From the NCBI RefSeq assembly GCF_001949145.1, contig NW_019091371.1:2135469-2199468 (forward strand): a stretch of DNA of 64,000 nucleotides. Direction: 5' to 3'. A program made the position numbers and the translations under genes. Within the stretch, counting starts at the first letter, position 1; every line of letters begins with the position of its first letter. The notes below the pieces were generated by a model. It searched no databases, was not told the origin of the DNA, and saw only the letters and a list, made by a program, of their open reading frames with translations. Shown piece by piece: positions 47,991 through 59,968 of the stretch. The DNA comes from Acanthaster planci (Eukaryota; Echinodermata; Asteroidea; Valvatida; Acanthasteridae).

Positions 47991-50900
47991 ACTCCTTCGT
48001 CGACCAGTATCGACGGAAGAGTGTGGGCCCCGTTTAAAAGGTCTATAATTCTTGTAGCATACATTGAAACCTATTTTGAATGGTTCCTTAGTGAGAAATA
48101 AAATCAGCCATTGATCGCCAGCGGTGCGACCACTGCTCAGGGTTTGGTTCCAAATGATGGTCGAGCATCCATGTTCCGGGCGGTGTTGTAAGGCGGACTG
48201 TATAAGTTAACTATTTTCATACAGTCGTCGCTCGAACTTGCCTCGGGTTTTCGACTTTGAAATTAGAAGAGTGGATTATGTTTCGAAAATTTTGGAAAAT
48301 TGAGGGGATTTATTGTCATTTCACTGAGCGTTACTCTTCTGCAATAAGTTGAATTTTGGGGGCAACTTACGATTGTTTACTAGAACTGATGTCACTGGCT
48401 TTATTTACCATTAGTTTTCAAACTTTATTGGCTACGCCACGTCAATGTTACCGTAATGGTCAGACTTGTCCATAACCTATACTACGCCCCATTATGTGGG
48501 CTAAAATAAAGACGGGCCCAGTACCTTGCCATCATGGGTGCATATAGTCTATGTGGATATGTACCTCTCCAGATCTGAGGGCTTAATTGCGGCTACCTAG
48601 AATGAATTTTATAGTGAGCCATTTTGCTCCCTCCACAGCACATGCGTTCCGGGGCAGCATCATGCAAACGTCTGCCTGCAAAGCATAAGCTAGGCCTATA
48701 TGATGGCTGATCCATCTGTCACTCACACGTGTAATCAAATCGAACGTACCATCAATGGCAACAATAGTGAGACTCTTTCGAATTTTGGAGTGTTTATTAA
48801 ACAAAGTGGATTCAGCCATGGGGAATGATCCCAAATGGCCATCTCGTGTTCAAAGCCAACAGCTAGTGGGCCCTACTTCAGCCAATCCGCAGCAACAAGC
48901 ATACTGGTGATTCCGACGTTTTGACTTGTTCTCGAGAAACACACGGATCAAGATGTTATCTCACGCAGCACGTTCAATGTCGACCGTAAGTGTACAAATC
49001 CATTTTTACCAGAAATCATATGTATAGCCATGCATTAGCTTGTCAGCATTTTTCATGAAAAGACGAATTTCACTCTGCAGCGCAACACTTAACTTTCCAG
49101 ACAATCGCGGGAGAACGTGATGAATTCAATTGCACAAAAGAGCGGATCTCAGGCTGTCGATACACAGACTGGAAATCAAACTTTGCAAAGGTTGATTTGA
49201 ATATTGATGACGAAACGAGTCTCCCGGTTTGATAAAATGAGAAATCAAGAAACCGCTCTGCTAGGCCGTTAAATTCACATTCGTTTTCGTCCAGTCTTCA
49301 AGGTCTCTTAATCCTAAAAGAGCAGGGGGCGAAGTCCGCCCCCTCGACACTTTTCTGATATCGCCGCAGAGCATAAGTTTCAGGAGCTAAGCCTTAAGGA
49401 GTATCTCTTTGGAGTCTTGTTGACACCAATTTTGTGAAAATCGAAGGTATCATTCTTGTGCAGCACCAATGTTTTCCCGAGACAGTTAAGCCAATATGTG
49501 TGTTTTTTTCCACAGCCGTGCTCAATGCACGCAGGCTGGCAGGTGTGTAACTTTGAACTCAAGGTGACCTTAACAACAAAATCGTATGTCTGATTAAGTG
49601 CAAACTTTACATTTGTCAAGGAATGTCTTTATGTGTAGGCCAAGGTAAAAGTTTCGCGCCTGACATGTAGCCGATTTTTTTTTTTGGGGGGGGAGACGAA
49701 ATCCGCCCCCAGCTGATAACGATGGACCAAAACAACCTGGCTCTTTGAGCGTTAAAATTGTGTCCCCCTGTGAAAAGAGCATCTGCTACACCATCTCTAA
49801 TAATGCCATCGCGCGCGACAGGAGCATGTGGACTCGCTACATTCGCGAGCCAAATTCAAATCTTCGTTGAAAAAACAGCAAAGGCAATCTCAGTGAGGGT
49901 AGGAGTTGCCGCTCAACACTTAACGCAATATCAATGGAGTTCGGCCCTTCGTGGGAGAAAAACACAACTTTGGCGCATTTAGTGATCAAGATTTGGATGA
50001 TTTTAATACATTCGGTCAAAATGACGTCACGAAGTCGTTAGCATCAGATAATACTATAACGCTAACTGCGCTCAGATACATGTAAATGCAGAAATTCCAA
50101 CAGGGGTAGCCGGCTTTCATCTCGGCCGGGTGTCTTTCCAACCAGTTTAACTTCCCTTTTTTATTGTAGAAGGGGTAAAGTTTTTTTTATTACATTACAA
50201 TCTACCGTTCTTCGGGTGTGATGTCTAAATGTAAAAAATAAATAAATAAAACAAATGATGCTGGGCGCCTTACACTTGACGTTGTAACTGCCTTCAAACT
50301 GGTATAGGATTGTTAAAACAGGTCAGATGTCAGTACAACTGCAAGAAACGATCATGCCATTTCCCCGCGGCCAGAGCTCGTTGGACTGATCAGACCGCTC
50401 AAACGATATCGTGGGCTTCGTGCAACCGCAATCTCGAAAAAGCGACGAACCAGTGTTCCACTGAATAGCCTACGTTGTCCGCTTAGAAATGATTTTGCTG
50501 TAAAATAAATTGACAAACTTTGACTTCCGTCCATTTTTTATATACGTTTTAAAATATTGACTGTTCCAAAGGTCTTGTAACTTAAAAATGGGCCATTGTG
50601 CTGTGTGCAATAACATCCTCGTTCATCGTCATAACAATACGTACAACCTCGAAAGAAGCCAAAGTGGCAAAGAAAGTAAACAACACTGGGCAAATAGATA
50701 TAGGGGCGCGTGATGGTGTTCGAGTGCAATTGAAGTGCTAATTGACACCATACTGACCATGGGTCGGGTTCTTAAATCCAACAAAAAAATTTAAACAAGT
50801 AAATACATGTATCTCTCCGTGAAGGATTAATATATCAATTGAACACATTTCATTGAGACATTTGGCATAGGGAATAAAGTCAATATAAAAGCCAAGCTCT

Positions 50901-52426
50901 TTAAAACTGACCTGTGGCAATTAAACAATACGTTTAGCTCGGTCAGCCGGATAGGAAGGCTTAAAACACCCTCAATATGATCATCCAATGGGGCCAACGG
51001 ATACATTTATCTAATCCCATACAGTGAGTTTCAGGGTACACGTCCCTTGTGTCACGTAAAATTGGTAATTTCACTGCCATCCATTCCGTCTGGAATCCAA
51101 CGCCATATGGAGAACCCTGTTTATATATAAACCCTGTTTATAAAAATAAATTTCTTGCTAATCTACGGGTCCACCCGAGATAAAAGGGGAAGCACATCTC
51201 AACTCTTACCTCCCGCAACGCCCTTTTACAGCAAAACCCAACACCTTTGTTGAACAGACCAGAAACAGCTCCAAAAACCACAGAGCCAGTGAATAAAACA
51301 CATTTCCAATTTATCCCATGCAATATGACAAAACCACTCTTAATACCTTGAATCAACATTTTGACATTCGGTAAACTCTCTTGAGACCATAACAACACAT
51401 CCCCCAATTAATATCACTGACAGTGACGCGCCTGTATTCCCTGGGATAACGACGGAACTGACAGCTTCATCAAATGCACTCGACACATCAGCACAATTAA
51501 GAAAAAACATCATAGATTACATCAACTTGCTTAATTTCATCAACCTCCTTCGAAAAAGAAACACGGTTGTCATCAGCCTGACAGAAATTCCAAAGTTGAA
51601 TGTCCTCACGGACAACAGTGATTGGCCTTGCTCGTCGGTATGGAGCTTGAAGCATCTTGCTTTTCTGTGACCCCTTTTAGTGAGAGTAATGACACGGAAA
51701 CTGGAACTTCTCTTTTCGGTCCTCTTCCGCTCAACTTGATGACGAACGCTCCCAATACACAATATTCAGGATTTCCAGTGCCTCGGATCATACTTGCCCT
51801 TATTAGAGTTTTAAGATTAAACTCCAAATTACTTTACCCACACTCATTTCGGAATTGTTTATTGAACAACCTTACTTTTAAGTTCTGAGCCTACTTTCCA
51901 ACTCAGCTTCGCTTCTAGCAGTTCTAGAATATATTATTCAGTGACTTCTATCCGTACACGCAATTACCTGGCATAAGGAGAGAAGGAATTGTTATCCCAC
52001 TCACGCCTATTAGTGGCTTACATAAAATACAGTTCAAAACGTGTATGTAAATGAGCATGCACATAATATTTTGAAACAGATCTGAAATTGCACAGCTTTC
52101 CACTCTGCAAACATCTTGAACGATGAAAGTCAAACAAGTAGCATTTCCAATTCACGTTAGTTAAATTAAAGCAAGATAGCTTGTAAACATTGAGTTTTGG
52201 TAAAGGGGATGGCAAAATACGGATTTTTCTTCTGAATAACATATTGGAAATATTTTCATCCATTAATTCAAGTAGCATTACTCCGTCCCTCCCCCGTGAA
52301 AGTGGAAAGTACCGCGTTGATTCCTTGGCAACTTGACATGTTTACGGCGTACACATGTGGAGGGGGACACTGGATACACAATTGCTTTTTGGCATAAAAG
52401 AGCCGGCTTTAGACTAATCCGATAAG
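47991..52426. other. Intergenic between foldback element and FMO
   Basis: No frame is longer than about 89 codons or carries a domain. Two short G/C-rich palindromes of the form GGGGGCGAAGTCCGCCCCC occur at about 49325-49344 and, in variant form, 49684-49712. TACATGTA words are sparse here compared with 27-47 kb. Confidence 0.45.
49325..49344. repeat. Short GC palindrome, repeated at 49.7 kb
   Basis: GGGGGCGAAGTCCGCCCCC is a short hairpin. A similar GGGGAGACGAAATCCGCCCC lies about 360 bases to the right. The two may mark decayed copies or ends of one element. Confidence 0.4.
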
Positions 52427-52564
52427 ACTGCGGTGGCACCGCACTCACACACACATTCTTCAGCTTGACACGCGCGTGCATTTGGCAAATCACGACAGCC
52501 TATTGGTCGAACAGACATGTAACGCGGGCGTACTACCTGTCCACGAGCGTTGTGCCACCGCAGT
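52427..52564. repeat. 13-bp perfect inverted repeat upstream of FMO
   Basis: ACTGCGGTGGCAC (52427-52439) and GTGCCACCGCAGT (52552-52564) are exact complements 112 bases apart. The region between includes CCTATTGG, an inverted CCAAT box, and lies just upstream of the first coding exon of FMO. It could be the ends of a small element or paired regulatory sites. Confidence 0.5.
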
Positions 52565-52642
52565 AATAGCTTCTAATTCGGATGGTGGTAATTACACTAT
52601 ATACCTTTAAATGCACACCCATACTTATGTTAATTTTTGCAG

Positions 52643-54567
52643 ATGGGGATAACAAACAAAACGGTTGCCATTATCGGCTGTGGCGTGGCCGGTCTGGGAG
52701 CTGTAAAGAGCTGCGTAGAGGAAGGTCTTCAACCAACATGTTTCGAGAGATCGGATGGCGTCGGTGGTCTTTGGTACTATCGAGACAATAACAAAGGAGA
52801 GATGGTGGCTTCAGTTGCCAGGTCGACTGTCACTAACACCAGCAAGGAAACCATGTGCTACAGTGACTTCCTTTTTCCCAAGGAGTGGCCGAATTATCTC
52901 CACAACTCGTACATAAAGCAGTACTGCGACATGTACGCTGACAAGTTTGGTCTCAAGAAGCACATTCGTTTCATGACCAGAGTCACCCGCTTGGCTCAGG
53001 CTCCAGACTACGAGCATAGCGGGCGATGGGTCGTCACCACTCGACCCGAAGGAGCAGCTGGCCACGAAGGGGAGACGAGCCAAGAGTTTGACGCTGTTAT
53101 GATCTGTACAGGGATGTACAACAACCCCTACATCCCAGAGTTTCCAGGTCTGGATGAGTTCCAGGGGAAGGTAATGCACAGCCGGGATTACCGAAGGCCA
53201 GAGGAGTTTGAAGGCAAGCGAGTAGTGGTAGTTGGGATTGCTAACTCAGCAGTAGACGCAGCCACAGATGTGAGCCGTGTGACATCGCAGGTAAGGATTA
53301 ATCACTAGCAATTAGCTGAGGGTATGCATGGCTGCCATCTTGCAGGCCAGCGCGTTTATTCAACAGGATATGCTAATGGAGAAAATTTTCCTGTAGGACA
53401 AAACGCCTCTCCTGCCAGATGGCTACTATCTACAGTCTCTACAGCCATTCCCTTTTCCACTCCACGTTAAGTGGATGCTAAAAGATGACGATAATGTTTG
53501 GTTGCTTATTATGATGTCAGTAAGCAGTGATAAAACAATAAATTTAGTTTAGGAAAGGGTTTCTCGCTGATGAAGATAAGGCAGTTAGGTGTAGAAGCCC
53601 TTTTAAGAAGAGAGAATAATTAGACCTGTTTTCATGGTATCAAATCAAGAAGTCTGATTTCGTCCGATACAGTTTTTACATTTTAATATTACAGGTTTAT
53701 CTAAGTACCAAACGCGGGGCTTGGTTGACTGGTCGAAGAGGCGGTTACGGCGTTCCTTTTGATTTGCAGCTTACTCGACGGTACTTCTGGATCCCTAACA
53801 AGCTGAAATTTTTACTCTTCCGAATGTCACTTAAGCGTCAATTTAACTTTGTCACAACATCAATCATACCTTCCCATCCTCTACTGAGCTGTGAATTTGT
53901 GGTAAACGACGAGCTGCCAACTTGTATCTTGAATGGGTCTATAATCATTAAAGCAGCACCGGCAAGGTTCACGAGAACGGGTCTTGAGTTCGAAGACGGC
54001 ACCCGTGAGGATGACATCGATGCTGTCATCATGGCCACCGGCTACCGTTTTAAGTTTCCCTTTAAAGTGGACTGCCCAGCTTTGGAGACGAAGCAGGGCA
54101 AGGTACCTCTCTATAAGCTTCTGTTCCCGCTGGGCATGAGGCATAGCACGCTGTCGGTCAACGGGGCAATTAAACCTCTGGGCTCAGTCATCCCCTGCTT
54201 GGAACTGCAGGCTCGCTGGGCTGCGCGAGTCTTCGCCGGGTTGGCCACGCTACCAGCTCAGCCCGAGATGGAGGCAGAGGTGCAGAAGTCGGATGAAAGA
54301 ATGAAAGGGCTCTACTTACCATTCCATTATCACGTTGGTTCCATATCTTACGAAGACTATATTGCCTCTGAAATTGGTGCCAAACCTAATTTCTGGAGGC
54401 TTTTCTTTACTGAGCCCTTACTAACTCTCCGTTGCCTGTTTGGCCCTCATGTGCCTTGTATCTATCGCCTCGTGGGTCCTGGAAAGAAGACTGAGGATGC
54501 CAAGAGAGCCATAAGCAAAGTTTGGGAACGTGTTGAGGAACCCTTGATGACAAGACGCGTAAAGTAG
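52643..54567 (+). CDS. Flavin-containing monooxygenase (FMO)
   Basis: Two coding exons (52643-53290 and 53695-54567, both phase 0, GT/AG) encode 506 residues; vertebrate FMOs are about 530-560. The enzyme uses FAD, NADPH and oxygen to oxygenate soft nucleophiles (N, S) in small molecules, normally on the ER. Visible motifs: FAD-binding GCGVAG (residues 12-17), EWPNY (81-85), the FMO signature FQGKVMHSRDY (173-183), NADPH-binding GIANSA (198-203) and MATGY (329-333). The C-terminal RLVGPGK block is present, but the chain ends soon after (PLMTRRVK) without the hydrophobic tail that anchors mammalian FMOs. The second Rossmann motif has alanines where FMOs usually have GxGxxG. The ATG follows directly on a TTTTTGCAG acceptor, so a non-coding first exon is expected. 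ATTAAA at 54690 and 54708 could serve polyadenylation. The orthologue number cannot be assigned. Confidence 0.95.
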
Positions 54568-56618
54568 AACGTCAAATTCTTCTATCTTTTAAAATGTTTT
54601 GTTTCTGGTATTGATTACATTTTTGAGCTATCGTTAGTGCTTAAAGCTAAAAATTGTACTGCACTTGTTGTCTTGTACAATAGGAAAATATTAAAATTCT
54701 CAGAAATATTAAAGTAATATGATCATATTACAGCCTTATAAACTATCCATCAAAAGCAGCACAATATGTGGCCATTTGGACACTCTCTAGTAGTCCAGCT
54801 TGTAAAAGACATGCATGATTTCACGCTACTCTATTCAAATATTGTTTAAAAAAACAATGAACTTCACTTGCTGTGAATTTGAAACAACCTTGACACCTCT
54901 CGAAGTGGTAACCTTCAAGAAAAGCTACGACATCAACATGTTATTTAAAATTTTCGGGGTAGTGTAAATGCATGCCGATAAACTATTTTCGAGCTTTCTT
55001 AATTTTTTAAAGTTTGTTGCTGTATAAAAGTTGTTGTTTTTTTATTTCAATCTGTACTACACTTCTTCGGCGAACATTGCGGATATAATTAGTATTTTAA
55101 ACGTTTAAATTGTACGTGTAATTATTTCGTAAAGACTGATATGTATTCGTCGTTCTGTACGTGGATTTTGTATTAAGAAGCCACCCGCGAAACGTTTTAC
55201 GAGTTCTGTTGATAAGAATATCCCTTTGTCTCGTAATAGTCTCTTTGACATGAAACCTTGCCGACCTTTGTTCCACCAAACTCTTGGCTATATATACGCA
55301 GTGTATTTTTCCCATGCTGTCAGTCACAGGATCTGGTTCAATTTGTGTTCTTGGCGGATCTTAGACTAATGTGATGGCAGTTACAGTCCGCCAGCCAGGT
55401 TTGCATAGCGCGCCGGATTATCTACATACATGAACACAATGGCCAACGCGTTACAAACTTTAGAAGGCGCACTACTGTGAATCGCCCGTATGTATTACAA
55501 TGTGCGTAAGGAAAAGGTTCAACTGATTTAAATTTCTACGTTACGACTGTAGTGAGATATGACGCACTACTTTTTCATGTCATACAATGCATGACAAAAA
55601 CTACTCAAGTTGCTTCGATCCCACCATATCAGGTCAATGTAACGATTTCTGTATTTTTCTGAATTGAATATTTCATGTAATTTTTATCAAATTTTGGGTG
55701 ATTGTATACAATTATTACAGTTAACAGCACAACTAATTTTTGTAATGATTGCATTTTGTTTATACACGAATTCATGAATTGCTTCCTTTTTGAAAATTAT
55801 TTTATCAAATAAACAGCCACGCTACTGCATGGTTTCATGTTTCCGGTTTTTAATTTCCCCGTTGGTTTGTATTTTCATTTCTGTTATTTTCAACTAATTT
55901 CAATTAAATATAGTATTCTCTTCGGACTGAATACACCTTGCCATAACCTGATCTCACGTAATTATAACGTACCACTATTTCAAATATATTACATAGTAAC
56001 CGATTGTCTTTGGCCATGTCCTCTTTAAAAAGAGGGACGTTAGTTCAAAACAAGTACACGTACATGTACTGGTTTGTGTCACGACCTCTGTGCTTGCTCA
56101 AAATGGAGCATCCATTCAAAGTTGTGAAAAACTTTGAAATGAATCGTGTAGCCTCTTTAAAACGGGGCCTATACGTTATTGAAAAAACCCTTCGATAGAG
56201 AGGGTGCTCAAAGTTGTGGTTTTTTTAATATAAAGAGACGATAGCCACAGCTGAAGTGAGGATATTAGTATCACGTTTCTGAACTTGTCACTCCGTCAAA
56301 TGCAAATATATACATGCATTCAGACTCCTTTCGTTGTAAGTTAGTCTTTTAAGATAACGACACCCTCTCCATTTAAATTGTGCCACAAGGTTTGAGCCAA
56401 GTACACATATACAAGCTACGGGCCGCTTTCATCGAAAGTGGAAACCAAGGTTATCACATTTGCACAACTTTATTGAAGCTTCTATATTTTATACCACGTC
56501 ACACAGACTCCGGAATGCTAGTAAAGGTGCCATGGGGAAACGCTAAGGAAATGAACTTGCGTTATTGGAGGACAATCAACATTTTGACACACAGGTAAAC
56601 CACTCCTGGGAAACAATA
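54568..56618. other. 3' flank of FMO and intergenic sequence
   Basis: FMO poly(A) signals of the ATTAAA type lie at 54690 and 54708, and AATAAA at about 55807. A half copy of MITE family B is at 55.4 kb. No coding exon is supportable. Confidence 0.45.
55436..55488. mobile_element. Partial MITE family B (right arm only)
   Basis: CAATGGCCAACGCGTTACAA, AGGCGCACTACTGTGAATCG and CCCGTA match the right arm of the full copy at 56.6 kb. The left arm is missing, so it is a deletion derivative. Confidence 0.6.
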
Positions 56619-56785
56619 CGGGCGTTTCACAACAGCGCACCACCAAGAGTTTGCAACGCGTTGGCCAATCACAGTGCGCGAAATCTGTCAACCAATGCGC
56701 GTTTATAAAGAGTCGACAGATTTCGCGCGTTGTGATTGGCCAACGCGTTGTAAACGCTTGGTGGCGCACTATTGCGAATCCCCCG
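56619..56785. mobile_element. ~167-bp palindromic MITE, family B copy 2
   Basis: The left arm contains GCGCACCACCAAGAGTTTGC, AACGCGTTGGCCAATCACAG and GCGAAATCTGTC; the right arm holds GACAGATTTCGCGCG, TTGTGATTGGCCAACGCGTT and CTTGGTGGCGCACT. About 70 bases per arm match almost completely, so the whole element is one long hairpin. TA flanks both ends (56617-56618, 56786-56787). Confidence 0.88.
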
Positions 56786-57700
56786 TATTACGCTGAAGCA
56801 CGGCGACACGTTATTGAAAGTGACCCAATTAGCGCAAACAGACAAACACACAGTGCATCAGTTTGTATACGGTGCATCCAGTACAAATACATAAACTGCA
56901 AATTAATATGCAAAAGTGTCTTTCAACACTACGTTTAGATCTACAAATCGAGATACAACACACACTATAACAATAGTATGGGAAAAAAACAAAATATAAA
57001 CTACATGCATTCTATATTCTTAAATAGCATTTCTATAAATGTATACAGTAGCAATTTAAAGTGGCAAGATGGGCCTGGAAAAGTATATTTGAACTATGTA
57101 CGGAAATACATGTTCAAGCTGCAAAGCTACTAAACTTTAATACTACCCAGAGTATCACAGCGCCCATTCACAGAGAAAAGTGGTAACCGAATGCAATGAT
57201 GGAAAATAGTTTACAGAGCAATGTTTTATGCTTAAACGTAAAGTAGACACTGTTTGGTATGTCAATCACTGTGTCTCCATAGTAAGAGCTTGACTAGGTG
57301 ACGAAAAAAAGGACACGTGGAAGCGATCACCACGCCAGCCAGTCCGTGACGTCATACTTTTTAACGCGACCGCTGATTGGCGAGAACACGCCATTTTTTG
57401 AAAAATCGTTCAGATCACCGCGTTACCGGGCATTTTGCCATTTCCCAGTGGAGGCAGCCCCCGCAAGAAATACTGCATGTGCTCGATTTTTTTCCTCGGC
57501 ACAGAATGTCTCTCATCGTCCGCCGTGTAAACAGGCCTCACAGCTGTCACATTACGGCCAGTAATGTACGCGTAGTCTTGCCGCAAGACTGGTTTTACTG
57601 TTTCGGCCGGAGCACTGTGCAGATGGCATGCGCTGGCGAGGTCATCCGAACAACTACCAATAGAGGGCACTATATTCACATGAGACGACATTTCAGAATA
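56786..57700. other. Intergenic with a CG-rich patch
   Basis: The patch at about 57300-57640 is CG-richer than its surroundings and has overlapping frames on both strands (up to 144 codons, running into the MITE at 57.7 kb). No domain is seen. A promoter or a decayed exon is possible but cannot be shown. Confidence 0.35.
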
Positions 57701-57702
57701 TA

Positions 57703-57870
57703 CCAGGCACGAAATGGGACAGAGGGGTATCCCTCAAACAAGTCCAATCCCTATACACACTCCAGCCTATTGCTACTTAACATGTCCCCCAGATGTCTGA
57801 AAGGAATTTGAGATACCAGTATAACAATGACCAACACAAAGGCGGGGGGGTCTCTCTGTCCCACAGGTTG
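57703..57870 (-). mobile_element. ~170-bp MITE, family A inverted copy
   Basis: It reads as the complement of the other family A copies: CCAGGCACGAAATGGGACAG, AAGTCCAATCCCTATACACA, CATGTCCCCCAGATGTCTGA, AACAATGACCAACACAAAGG and CTCTCTGTCCC. TA precedes the left end. The right end is degraded. It lies 87 bp from a copy in the opposite orientation. Confidence 0.75.
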
Positions 57871-57957
57871 CATCAAATGTGCCAGAAAATCAATCTTGTA
57901 GAATCTGGCAGGCTTATCCTAGAAATTCCGAGCAAACCTCACGCGCTCAAGTTCATT

Positions 57958-58141
57958 TGAAGCAAGATACGGGACGGAGAGAACCCCCCCCCCCGCCTTT
58001 GTGTTGATCATTGCTTGATCGTAATCTCAGGAATTCTTTACAGACTTCTGGGGGAGGGGTGTGTTAGGTAACAATACTCTAGAGTGTGTATAGGGATTGG
58101 ACAGGTAAGGGGGGTACCCCTCCGTCCCATATCTTGCCTGG
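57958..58141 (+). mobile_element. ~180-bp MITE, family A copy 3
   Basis: Ends AAGCAAGATACGGGACGGAG and CTCCGTCCCATATCTTGCCT, with the family core TTGTGTTGATCATTG, AATCTCAGGAATTCTTTACA, GTAACAATACTCTAGAGTGT and TATAGGGATTGGACAGG. The right flank is TA. The sequence CTCAAGTTC occurs outside both ends (about 57946 and 58146), an alternative reading of the insertion site. Confidence 0.82.
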
Positions 58142-58281
58142 TATACTCAAGTTCTTGAATAATAATGCCCGTACTCCCAAAGACCACGCTTGTAATTTTT
58201 TTTTCGTCTAGGAAGGTTGGGGGCAATTATCATGAATGGGGTACACACACTTTTAAGTATGGGACACAACAAAATTGCTTT

Positions 58282-58362
58282 TCTGGCCGACTTGCATAGT
58301 AGCTGAGCTCGGCTAGAATAAGCGCGTTATGTTTTGAACCAATAAGCCGAGGGTTCGAGTCT
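58282..58362 (+). mobile_element. tRNA-like sequence, probable SINE head
   Basis: TAGCTGAGCTCGGCTAGAAT resembles an A-box, and AGGGTTCGAGTCTATG contains a good B-box (GGTTCGAGTCT). The two are spaced as in a tRNA. The T-arm does not close properly and a T-run follows, so a functional tRNA gene is unlikely; a diverged SINE or tRNA pseudogene fits better. Confidence 0.45.
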
Positions 58363-59968
58363 ATGTGGTATTTTTTTCTTGGTGGGGAATTAGTTGGTTG
58401 AAGGATGTTTTTATAATAGGAAATTAAAAGCCCGACATTCATCTTAGCACTTAACTTAAGCTTGTAAGTGTCCACTATAAAATTGGTCAAACTTGCAGTT
58501 AATCATGCCCATATACATGTATGATAATTACCCCTAACCTTCCTAAGCCCTGACAATTTTCTCTGCGGGGAGCTTAGGTTTTTTCACTCAACAGTTTCAA
58601 CAGGGATGCACCGTCCTGAAAGTAATTTCTTCAACACTCACATTCGTGAACTATACTTGTACTATTCAACGTGGGTGTGTACATGTATATGTTAAGGACA
58701 TCACTACAAACAGGTAGGGGGGAGATATGCAGGTATCACATCTCTCCCATTTGCCCATAATGGCAAATATCAAGCGCCATTTGCCTTTGCTGTTGGCAAA
58801 AATATTGTCGTTTTTGTTGGCAAAGTTGCATGTACAGTCTAGAGTATTACCATATTTGGACTGCCTATTACGTCATAAATCTAGCGCAATCTGACCAATC
58901 AAAAGCCTTCTTCTAGCAGCCTGCCACGGATTGTATTGGTGTTTCCATGTTACGGGGTGCTTTTCTTGCAGCATGTGTAACAAAAACACTAAATGAAAAA
59001 TTTCAATTGCAAAAATTTGATTGGCTGTGCAAAAACCTGACTACAGAGACATATAAGCTAGAATTTCTAAAACACGTTTGTGCCGATAATATTTCAAAAT
59101 TCGTTGTTGCCAACTTAAGATGTTTAAAATTAAATTTGGACAAAAATTGCTGAATCAGAAGGGAAAGGTCACAATGCCAGCATGGTAATACTCTAGACTG
59201 ATGTACATGTACCTGTCAGTTGGCAAACAGAAGAGGCCACCGTGAACAGCGCCACCTGGTATCTGAAGTGCACGTTTATGTCTCAGTTAACCTGATTTCC
59301 AATTTTGTTTTCCTATGTTAGAAGGTTATTTTGCTGTCTTTTCAGTTTTATGTGCATTTCCGTATTCATGAGCAAAATGATGATGCCCTCCAAAGAAAAC
59401 CTACATGTACATGTACATACATGTACATGTATATGTATACATGCATGAACAGCATAAAGTTGCAGAAAAACTAAGAAAAAAATGGTGTTACCCTTTCACC
59501 TTAAACAGCAGTGCTTCATGATGTCAAGCCCCCTGATAATTTTGTCATGCCATAATCCTAGCTGGCTTTTTCCAGACTTCAAAGTACATTTGAAATTTGA
59601 CAATTGATTTCTCCATCACTGGATGAAAACCAGTCCTTTTGGCATAATCAGTTTGACTATGAACATATTGTTATAGTACATTGTAAATGTACAAAAGAAC
59701 CTCTTTTAGTAAAACTCACTTAAAGGGCAACCCCTTATCACAGGACAAATACATGTATATGTACCACTGTTTTTTGTGTCTAACTGGTCTGAGTGATGTC
59801 AAATTGTTTCAGATAAAAACAACAGATGAACATGTACATACATGTACATTGTACCTCAAATGTACAGTTTGATTAAAACATGGACAACTTGTACCAAATA
59901 AGTGTCCTCACACTGTACATTTGATAACAAATTCAGCCTAAACACAAACTACTGTAAGTGTGTGCCAT
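58363..59968. other. 3' flank of ZF-C, intergenic
   Basis: No coding exon is supportable. The stretch includes a dense ACATGTAC tract at 59401-59445 and probably the 3' UTR of the zinc-finger gene ZF-C, which ends at 59969 on the minus strand. Confidence 0.4.
59401..59447. repeat. ACATGTAC tandem palindromic tract
   Basis: CTACATGTACATGTACATAC continues into ATGTACATGTATATGTATAC. These are overlapping 6-bp ACATGT/GTACAT units, self-complementary throughout. Confidence 0.9.

Noticed and set aside
58282-58362. Functional tRNA gene
   Set aside because: A and B boxes are present but the acceptor and T stems do not close properly; kept only as a SINE or tRNA-derived relic.
59289-59968. CRISPR-like regular repetition suggested by evenly spaced ACATGT words
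   Set aside because: Words are overlapping simple sequence without unique spacers, and the DNA is animal nuclear.
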